The translations under genes and the position numbers were made by a program. A DNA stretch of 64,000 nucleotides from Pleionea sediminis (GTDB lineage: Bacteria; Pseudomonadota; Gammaproteobacteria; Enterobacterales; Kangiellaceae), in contig NZ_SUNB01000002.1 in the NCBI RefSeq assembly GCF_007570825.1, positions 186,001-250,000 on the forward strand. Direction: 5' to 3'. The notes beneath the pieces are model-generated. The model did not search any database, was not told where the DNA came from, and worked only from the letters and a program-made list of their open reading frames with translations. Positions 17,931-24,638 of this stretch are shown here, in pieces (position 1 is the first letter of the stretch; every line of letters begins with the position of its first letter).

Positions 17931-17983
17931 ACTGTTCAAACAATTAAAACGACAAATAAGCTGTCAAGATCGACAATTTGGTA

Positions 17984-19690
17984 TTAACGCTTTCTAAAAG
18001 CAAGTAGCAATGAAAACAGACCAAAAGCCAAACTCATACTACCAGCAGCGCTCGAGGTATTATTCAATTCGCTTTCGTTTTTGAATTTAAAGTTTTTAAC
18101 ATCCAGCTCGCCAGAATTAAAATCAGATTTGGGTGCCGAAAATACCAGAGAGTGCCATCCTGACTGCTCCAATTTAAGCGCCGGATTTTGACTCAAGGGA
18201 CTAATTCTTTTCTGCTCAACATAAACCGCTAAAGGCTCACAACGTGTATCATTACAATAAGTTGCATTGTATTGCTCTAGCGAGAAAAGTAACTCACCTG
18301 ATCCTTCAACCATCATTAATGCATAATCATTATTCTTATTATTTTCTTGATTTGCGTTATTTCCAGAATCGTTTAAATTCTCATTATCCAGCTTACGATA
18401 TTGGATGCTGTTTTCTTTAACCTGCCAATAAGAATCGGGCGCAGTATACCAATAAGCTGAATGTCCATTATCAAACGTCCACTCTTCTCTTAAAGACAAA
18501 ACTTCAGCAGAGACAACAACTTCACGAACCAAATTTCCGCTTTCATCAAAAATAGTTAACATCGCTTTTTGGTATTCAGCAAATGTACTATTCAGCTCCA
18601 CTTTGATTAAGCATGTCTCACCAATGTACAAAACTGATTCACATTTATTTTCAACCAGCGAAAAATTATGATCATTGTTTTCCCACTGAAATGTTAGCAA
18701 AGTATCAAACTGACCAGAGTTTGAAATGGAAACCCAGGTATGAACTGGACGATTGACAGGCACGACGCCAAATTCAATCGACGACTGTACCGATAAACCA
18801 TGAATATGCTGTTTAATCCAATGAGCATAAAAAGAAAGATTAGTAAATACTCCAGAGAATCCCGACGACTGACAACCGTAGGACCAGCTCGCCACACCCG
18901 CTAAATGCCACTCTCCATTATGCTCTATCATAAGAGGGCTGCCACTGTCTCCGTGGCAAATGGACTCAGTTACTTTTTGTGCCTGAGCACAAAATAAAGA
19001 GTCATCCAATACAATAGGCTCTATGTCGTAACGCCCTTGACGTCGCCACTCCTCCATCATCGACGCGGAACACAGATCTGAATTTTTAAGATAGAAAGGT
19101 TTTGTTATCAGGTCGCCATTTGTGTCGAAAACTTGCTTCAACTCGGCCAATGCCCCAGCTTGAATATTAGATTCCAATGTCAGAGCGTCAGCAATAGGGA
19201 ATGGAACTTTATCAATCGGTTGATCCAGTTTTAATAATGCAATGTCGTTTTCGACAAGTTTCGAATTCCAATCAGGATGAATAATTCGTTGTCCAACTGT
19301 AAAAATGTCACGACCTGCGATTGCGGGGTTATCATCGCCAATAAACGATTGATTATGCAGCTCATTTTCTTCAGAGCGAACCACTAACTTCAGTCGCTCC
19401 AAAGGCATGCCATCGACACAGTGTGCGGCCGTCAAAACCCATTGAGGACCCACAAGCGCACCTTGGCAATGAAAAGAGTCTTCTTCTTGGCGGCCCGAAG
19501 ATCGAACACGATCCTCTTGATTCGAAATACGATTTTGAACAGGAGTATCGAGATATATCCCAACTGTCGCGCCTGCGCTCGACAATATTGGCCAACAAAA
19601 CATCATCAGAGATACAGCTGCAAAGCGCACACCGAGTCTCCACTGTAAAGTTTGACACAAAAATTGAGATAACACCTTGATAATTCTCAA
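17984..19690 (-). CDS. Secreted trypsin-like (S1) serine protease with C-terminal sorting tail
   Basis: About 568 residues. After an N-terminal export signal (hydrophobic run about 21-38) comes an S1A protease domain with the full triad: His90 in LTAAHC, Asp149 in ENDIALL, Ser249 in CHGDSGSPL. A C-terminal beta-rich half follows, and the tail AAGSMSLAFGLFSLLLAFRKR-like end (last about 20 residues) has a hydrophobic stretch and an RKR cap. That resembles the GlyGly-CTERM signals cleaved by rhombosortase in Vibrio and Shewanella proteases, although the glycine pair is weak. The start is uncertain: TTG 19690 opens the frame, and GTG 19675 or a later codon may be used. Confidence 0.85.
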   Translation of the reverse strand: MRIIKVLSQFLCQTLQWRLGVRFAAVSLMMFCWPILSSAGATVGIYLDTPVQNRISNQEDRVRSSGRQEEDSFHCQGALVGPQWVLTAAHCVDGMPLERLKLVVRSEENELHNQSFIGDDNPAIAGRDIFTVGQRIIHPDWNSKLVENDIALLKLDQPIDKVPFPIADALTLESNIQAGALAELKQVFDTNGDLITKPFYLKNSDLCSASMMEEWRRQGRYDIEPIVLDDSLFCAQAQKVTESICHGDSGSPLMIEHNGEWHLAGVASWSYGCQSSGFSGVFTNLSFYAHWIKQHIHGLSVQSSIEFGVVPVNRPVHTWVSISNSGQFDTLLTFQWENNDHNFSLVENKCESVLYIGETCLIKVELNSTFAEYQKAMLTIFDESGNLVREVVVSAEVLSLREEWTFDNGHSAYWYTAPDSYWQVKENSIQYRKLDNENLNDSGNNANQENNKNNDYALMMVEGSGELLFSLEQYNATYCNDTRCEPLAVYVEQKRISPLSQNPALKLEQSGWHSLVFSAPKSDFNSGELDVKNFKFKNESELNNTSSAAGSMSLAFGLFSLLLAFRKR

Positions 19691-19836
19691 AAAGCAATAT
19701 CCATAAATAAAAGTTTGATCATATTAGCAGAATTATATCAAACAATGCTCGTGAAAATTGACGGCTAGTCGTCTGAATTAAATTTCGATGACTTTTTGAG
19801 ATTTTTGAGCAATTTAATGGTTGGATAAGTGGCTAA

Positions 19837-20808
19837 TTATCGCTCACTAAGGTCGTCAGAGTAATGAAACTTCCCCTGATTATCGATGATAATGGCAGAA
19901 ACATCCTTAAGCTCATTAATCATTGCCAGTCCTTTTTCAAACCCCATAATAAACACACTGGTAGATAGCGCATCGGCAGTCGTGGAATTTTCAGCAATGA
20001 TTGATACGCTGATACTTTCACGGGATGAACGTCCCGTTTTGGGATCAATGATATGATGAATGCGCTCTCCGTCCCGAATAAAGAATCGTTCGTAATCACC
20101 GGATGTTGAAATTGCTACATTTTCTAGAGGAACTTGGGTTAATACCGCATCTTCCTTACGGGGATGTTGAATACCAATAGTCCAAAGGCGGCCGCGTTTA
20201 TCACCGATCAAACGACTGTCCCCTCCTGCTTTCACAAAAGCATTTTTAATGCCTGCCTTTTTTAAAATTTCAATGCAAGAATCAACAGCGTGACCTTTAG
20301 CAATTCCTCCCAAATCAATACGAGTCCCTTCTACGGAAAATTTTACCGAACTGGTTCGCGCATCAAGTTGAATAGATTTGAAATTAATAAGTGGCGTGGA
20401 TTGTTTTATAAAATCATCAGATGGAGCAACCGAGTTTCGATAATCATATTGATAGCCGACGCTAGCAAACGTAATATCAAATGCGCCCTGCGTTTTTAAG
20501 GAAAAATCTATCGACTTTTGCAACAACTGGAATAACTCACGAGAGATCGTTACTGACTTATCTGCTGCAGAATCATTAATTTTATAAAGCTCACTGGTTT
20601 CGATATAGGGGCTCATCAATTGATTAATGCGTTCCATTTCATCGACCACCGCATTAACTAATTCTTTACCTTTAACCTCATCGGGTTCCCAAAGTTCTAC
20701 TTTAGCTTCAGTTCCCATCACTTCAAAAGTATGCTTATGCCATTGCGCCCATGTAACTGGCGAAAATAATAAAAGCAAACCGAATAAAATCAAAAACGCT
20801 AATTTCAT
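19837..20808 (-). CDS. apbE: FAD:protein FMN transferase
   Basis: A 323-residue ApbE that attaches FMN to Ser/Thr of target proteins outside the cytoplasm. It has a signal peptide ending near TWAQW, the VMGTEAKVEL opening strand, the IDLGGIAKGHAVD core and the metal-binding STTADALSTSVFIMG motif. It is the last gene of the minus-strand cluster behind the TonB-like gene (34-bp gap). No protein in this window shows an obvious flavinylation motif, so its target (for example Nqr or Rnf subunits) is probably elsewhere. Confidence 0.94.
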   Translation of the reverse strand: MKLAFLILFGLLLLFSPVTWAQWHKHTFEVMGTEAKVELWEPDEVKGKELVNAVVDEMERINQLMSPYIETSELYKINDSAADKSVTISRELFQLLQKSIDFSLKTQGAFDITFASVGYQYDYRNSVAPSDDFIKQSTPLINFKSIQLDARTSSVKFSVEGTRIDLGGIAKGHAVDSCIEILKKAGIKNAFVKAGGDSRLIGDKRGRLWTIGIQHPRKEDAVLTQVPLENVAISTSGDYERFFIRDGERIHHIIDPKTGRSSRESISVSIIAENSTTADALSTSVFIMGFEKGLAMINELKDVSAIIIDNQGKFHYSDDLSER

Positions 20809-20842
20809 AATTTTTATTATTATTGATTCATGCTCAAAAATA

Positions 20843-21823
20843 TTACCCCTGAGGTAGGAACGTAATCGGATAATTTTGTTCCCAGACGCCTACATTTTGT
20901 TTACCAAAGTTCAAACGCTTAATGGCAAACATAATGCGTCGCTCTAATTTCGGGTCATTCAGTTCACTGCTAACCACTTTCACATCAGCAACTTCACCGG
21001 AAGGTAATATTTTAATTCGGAAAACCACAACACCTCGAAGTGTCGGATCTTGACGCAATGCTCTATTGTAAGCCGCATAAATTTGCGACTGATTACGATC
21101 AATAACTAATTGAATATTTTCACTCGAGCGTTGTCCAGATTTAGTACCACTTTTCGCTTCGGCAACTTTACGATCAATCTCTTTAATCTTACTTTCAACT
21201 TGTGTCGATCCCGATCCTTTAAGGGCAGGCCCACTTCCCTTCGACCGACTCGCTTTAGCCACTTTTAAACCGCCTGTCGACTTAGTGGCTGAATCACCGA
21301 GTAAATCACGCGTTGTTTCTGTTGCTCGATTACCCGATTGTTGCAAATTACTATCGTTCGCCAAATCATTGGCAACATTATTGTCTAATAAGCCAGAAAA
21401 TGCATTTTGAACGGCCGAGGCTTTTTCTTTTGCTGCTTCTCTTGCAGCTTCTCGCTCAGGCGTAGGCTCTGGCTCAAACTTTGGCTTTGGTTTCGGCTTA
21501 GGTTTGGGCTTTGGCTTCGGCTCAGGTTTTGGTTCTGGCTTCGGCTCAGGCTTTTTCTCTTCCTTTTTTTCTTCTTTTACCGGCTCGGGAGGAGGCGGTG
21601 GAGGCAACTTCACTTTTTTCTGTTCAATAACCAGCTTAACCAGCCGGTCGGGAACTTTATTGATCACTCTCACATCTTTTGGTACATCGATCCATGGAAT
21701 CACAATACTAAACAGCAAGCTAATCCCCAAAACGATAAGTAATATTTTGCGAAAACGTTGAATCTCTTCATCGGAACGTTCCCAAGGAAGCAACGGAGGC
21801 ATTTGATAGAAGTAGCGACTCAT
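20843..21823 (-). CDS. TonB-like protein with AgmX/PglI C-terminal domain
   Basis: A 326-residue inner-membrane-anchored periplasmic protein. A short cytoplasmic N-terminus is followed by one membrane helix (about 26-45), a run of six prolines then a Pro/Glu/Lys-rich linker (about 75-125), a variable middle, and a C-terminal domain (about 225-326: VIDRNQSQIYAAYNRALRQD, LPSGEVADVKVVSS). The C-terminal domain is of the AgmX/PglI type rather than classical TonB. It probably links the ExbB/ExbD motor encoded just upstream to the cell wall or outer-membrane components. GltJ and GltG of Myxococcus carry the same domain type. Confidence 0.82.
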   Translation of the reverse strand: MSRYFYQMPPLLPWERSDEEIQRFRKILLIVLGISLLFSIVIPWIDVPKDVRVINKVPDRLVKLVIEQKKVKLPPPPPPEPVKEEKKEEKKPEPKPEPKPEPKPKPKPKPKPKPKFEPEPTPEREAAREAAKEKASAVQNAFSGLLDNNVANDLANDSNLQQSGNRATETTRDLLGDSATKSTGGLKVAKASRSKGSGPALKGSGSTQVESKIKEIDRKVAEAKSGTKSGQRSSENIQLVIDRNQSQIYAAYNRALRQDPTLRGVVVFRIKILPSGEVADVKVVSSELNDPKLERRIMFAIKRLNFGKQNVGVWEQNYPITFLPQG

Positions 21824-21828
21824 ACTAT

Positions 21829-22338
21829 TTACTCCGTCGCCGCTTTGTCTTTGGTTTGTCGTACTACCGCCAAAGAAATGTCTTTATAGTTCGACTCACT
21901 CAAAGTATAAAGAATGCGTTTGAGCAGCTTATAGGGAATTTCTCGATCCCCCATTATCGTAACTTCGCCTGAATCAGTTTGTGAGGGATTAATCGCTAAT
22001 CGTTGCGCTGTTTGAAACTCCAACTCTTTTTTCAACGATTGAATAATATTGCTTTTACTCGCCATAATCGTTTTGGCGTCAGAAATTTTTCGGCCTTGTA
22101 CAATTAAATTGTCGTTGTTGACCATAATTAATAAAGTTTCTTCTGGTATTTTTTCAGAAGTTGACTTAGGTAACTCAATAGTTTTTGTTGAAGGCAACTG
22201 CTCAACCGTGGAAGAATTTACCAGTAAGAAAAAGACTAATATGGTAAAGATATCCATCAGTGACACAAGGTTTAACCCACCTTTGCTATGACGTTTGTGA
22301 TGGCGTTCCATTCGCTTCGCACGTACCGATAACTTCAT
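21829..22338 (-). CDS. ExbD/TolR family protein (second copy)
   Basis: A 169-residue inner-membrane protein with one N-terminal transmembrane helix (LVSLMDIFTILVFFLLVNSS, about 25-44) that includes the conserved proton-relay Asp, followed by a periplasmic domain. With a TolQ/ExbB partner it uses proton flow to drive a periplasmic effector. Its start overlaps the stop of the other ExbD by one base and the TonB-like gene follows by 5 bp. It differs markedly from the first copy, as AglQ and AglS differ in the Myxococcus Agl motor. Confidence 0.88.
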   Translation of the reverse strand: MKLSVRAKRMERHHKRHSKGGLNLVSLMDIFTILVFFLLVNSSTVEQLPSTKTIELPKSTSEKIPEETLLIMVNNDNLIVQGRKISDAKTIMASKSNIIQSLKKELEFQTAQRLAINPSQTDSGEVTIMGDREIPYKLLKRILYTLSESNYKDISLAVVRQTKDKAATE

Positions 22339-22856
22339 CAGTTCTTCCCCTCTGGCGCACTACCAATTGAAATATCAGGAAAGAGTTCGGCGTAAACAAT
22401 GGTTTTTGAGGAATCATTTTCTTCCTCTATTTTCATCGCTCTTACGGAATCCATTGTTTGAATTAAGACGTCATACTCAATGTTTTCCTCGAGCAATAAA
22501 GTAATGGATGTTTTATCAGCAAAATCACTAGTCGCTTTCAACCGCTGTAACGAATTATTGAGTTTCTCAAAATCGTATTCGCCGTCTTTTTGGTTAATAA
22601 CAATTAAACTGCCTGACGCCCTTTCCATCAGCTCCAGTCGATTTTTTCGAACGACAACTTCAAGCGCTTTCTCTGGTTCATCAGGCTGATCTTGCGCTGC
22701 CCCAGTTCCAGGTAGATTCAAATTCAAAATAGAGACTTGTGAGAAGACCGCCGTTATTAATAGAAACGGAACGAGCACCACCATTAAATTCATAAAAGCG
22801 GTTATGTTAAGTTCGGCGTTAACTTCTTTTGAGCGTTTGGCTCGACGCTGCCACAT
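22338..22856 (-). CDS. ExbD/TolR family protein (first copy)
   Basis: A 172-residue ExbD homologue with one transmembrane segment (ITAFMNLMVVLVPFLLITAV, about 18-37) and a periplasmic domain. At the position of the usual Asp in the helix this copy has Asn (FMNLMVVL), so it may not carry the proton-relay role itself and could be the structural partner of the second copy. It lies 16 bp after the TolQ/ExbB gene. Confidence 0.85.
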   Translation of the reverse strand: MWQRRAKRSKEVNAELNITAFMNLMVVLVPFLLITAVFSQVSILNLNLPGTGAAQDQPDEPEKALEVVVRKNRLELMERASGSLIVINQKDGEYDFEKLNNSLQRLKATSDFADKTSITLLLEENIEYDVLIQTMDSVRAMKIEEENDSSKTIVYAELFPDISIGSAPEGKN

Positions 22857-22872
22857 AATTTACCTCGAAAAA

Positions 22873-23619
22873 TCAGGGTCTGGCTGCTGGTTTAGCGGCA
22901 GGACGTTTTGCTTGTGACTCAGCAGGCTTGGCTGAACGAATCACATTAACAAATTTAACGGATGCCATTTCTAAACTATCAATAATTTCTGTTGTTTTCG
23001 TCTGCAAGAATGTAAAGGCTAATAACAAAGGAATCGCCGCCATCAATCCAAATGCAGTAGTATTCATCGCAACGGAAATACTGGCAGAAAGTAAGTTTGC
23101 TTTCTCCGATGGATCAACATTCGCTACAGCGGTAAAAGCTGCGATCAAACCTAATATAGTTCCTAATAGGCCGAGTAAAGTCGCAATATTAGCAAAGGTT
23201 GCCAAATATTGAGTTCGCTTTTCCAAACGCGGCATAATTTCCATCAAACCTTCTTCCATCGCCATCTCTAAATCATCGTGACGACGCGCCTGACTAAATT
23301 TACTTAATCCATAAGCTAATATTCTGCCAAGTGCTGCATTTGAATTAGATGCCGTATTCAAAGCCTGACGGAAATCGCCTTTATTAAGCATAGGCAACAA
23401 TTTTTTCCACACACTTTGATTTTTTCGCTTAACCAGCTCAAGGTAAATGTATCGCTCGATCGCTATGGCAACGCCTAATCCCATGACAATCAAGATAGGA
23501 TACATAAATGCTCCGCCTTGTTGGAAGAACTCGACGACAGTCATAAAAAAACCTTTCTCTCCTGCCGGCGCAGCGGTTGTTGCGCTTTCTGCTAACGCAA
23601 GCAATGCCAACCCCATCAT
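22873..23619 (-). CDS. MotA/TolQ/ExbB family proton channel
   Basis: A 248-residue inner-membrane protein with three hydrophobic segments (about 33-53, 138-165, 180-210) and the family's conserved TLLGLLGTILGLIAAF and MNTTAFGLMAAIPLLLAF stretches. It forms the stator channel with the two ExbD proteins encoded directly downstream. A short Ala/Pro/Lys-rich tail ends the protein. The start is one of two adjacent ATGs (23619 or 23616). A 94-bp gap separates it from the small protein upstream, so an internal promoter is possible. Confidence 0.93.
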   Translation of the reverse strand: MMGLALLALAESATTAAPAGEKGFFMTVVEFFQQGGAFMYPILIVMGLGVAIAIERYIYLELVKRKNQSVWKKLLPMLNKGDFRQALNTASNSNAALGRILAYGLSKFSQARRHDDLEMAMEEGLMEIMPRLEKRTQYLATFANIATLLGLLGTILGLIAAFTAVANVDPSEKANLLSASISVAMNTTAFGLMAAIPLLLAFTFLQTKTTEIIDSLEMASVKFVNVIRSAKPAESQAKRPAAKPAARP

Positions 23620-23713
23620 GTTTTACTCTCCGCTTCTATTAAAATTGTTAATTAACCAGTATATAACAAGCCATCAAAGATTTTGCTTAAATCCTCGAAA
23701 AATGAGATAAATA

Positions 23714-24043
23714 TCACTCATCGCTATCAGAAACTACAGTTGCATCTTCGTCAGGTTGTAATTGTCTAAATAATTTCACTCGACGCTCAAAAACGTGACT
23801 TTCAATCGGCCCATAAACTTCATCAACTATTCGACCTTGAATCGGTGAAACGTCATTTCTCGGTCCTTTACGCCACGGTACAATATAAAGTACATTAGGA
23901 AGCTCTTTATTGCCTTTAATTGTCAATCCGAGTCCCGCATCGCGAACAACCGTTGTTGCATTTTCTGATGTATTTTGCTCTTCTGCAGCTCCAACAGACA
24001 TCGCTACGATTGAAAATAAAACAAAAATAAATCGCATCTTCAT
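23714..24043 (-). CDS. Small periplasmic protein of the TPR/ExbB cluster
   Basis: About 109 residues with a signal peptide (hydrophobic 4-17, then VGAAEE). The mature part has a conserved-looking core (GNKELPNVLYIVPWRKGP, then VYGPIESHVFERRVKLF) and an acidic tail. I do not recognise a family. The ATG at 24043 is preferred: GAGGAGAG lies just upstream, and the ATG at 24058 overlaps the preceding stop codon and would include that ribosome-binding site in the coding region. Its place between a TPR lipoprotein and the TolQ-like gene suggests a role in the same envelope complex. Confidence 0.75.
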   Translation of the reverse strand: MKMRFIFVLFSIVAMSVGAAEEQNTSENATTVVRDAGLGLTIKGNKELPNVLYIVPWRKGPRNDVSPIQGRIVDEVYGPIESHVFERRVKLFRQLQPDEDATVVSDSDE

Positions 24044-24054
24044 GTGCTCTCTCC

Positions 24055-24636
24055 TCATGGCATCCTGCGTTTCAGCTCAACAATCCAGCCGGAAACTTTC
24101 TCGTCTTCGTCAACTCGCTCAAGATAGCGTTCAAAAGAATCGAGTGCTAACTCGTAATCTTGCAAATACAAATCAGCTAATATGCCAAGGTTTAAATAAG
24201 GCTTAGTGTATTTGGGTTCCACACTGATTGACTGTTGATACGCTGCTTTTGCTGTATCAAAATCACCTTCTAGGCGGCTCACATAGCCTTTTAGATTAAG
24301 TGCAGGAGGATAGTTTGGTCTTGCAACTAATGCTTTCTCAATATGCTCAAGAGCATCCTCGTGTTCTTCACGCTGAATATCAAGCAAAGCTTGATTCAGT
24401 TCAATTTGCGGATAGTTGGCATATTTATCTTTGCCTGAATCGAGCGTTTCATCAGCACGATCTAATTCGCCTTCATTGGCTTCACTCTTCGCTTTTTTCA
24501 AAATATCCGATAATCCACCCGGTAATTCCTCTAACATAAACTCGGGTAGTTTAGCCGCTTCATCATCCGAAATACGCCCCTTACCGGCACAACCGGCCAG
24601 TATGAGAACGAGTATAAAAATTCCAATAAAACGCAT
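24055..24636 (-). CDS. TPR lipoprotein
   Basis: A 193-residue lipoprotein (lipobox ILAGC about residues 12-16) with three to four TPR units (about 50-185: NYPQIELNQALLDIQREEHEDA, ARPNYPPALNLKGY-type, VEPKYTKPYLNLGI-type). ATG 24636 is chosen because GGAGGAAG lies six to seven bases upstream. A longer GTG-started reading from 24657 would lack a ribosome-binding site. It begins three bases after the stop of the large TPR gene. In size and layout it resembles the outer-membrane TPR lipoprotein GltE of Myxococcus, but that equivalence is an inference. Confidence 0.85.
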   Translation of the reverse strand: MRFIGIFILVLILAGCAGKGRISDDEAAKLPEFMLEELPGGLSDILKKAKSEANEGELDRADETLDSGKDKYANYPQIELNQALLDIQREEHEDALEHIEKALVARPNYPPALNLKGYVSRLEGDFDTAKAAYQQSISVEPKYTKPYLNLGILADLYLQDYELALDSFERYLERVDEDEKVSGWIVELKRRMP

Positions 24637-24638
24637 CG

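Noticed and set aside
21407-21761. Plus-strand open frames rich in Phe/Gly/Trp/Arg opposite the TonB-like gene
   Set aside because: They are the antisense reading of the Pro/Lys/Glu-rich linker and are explained by its codon composition.
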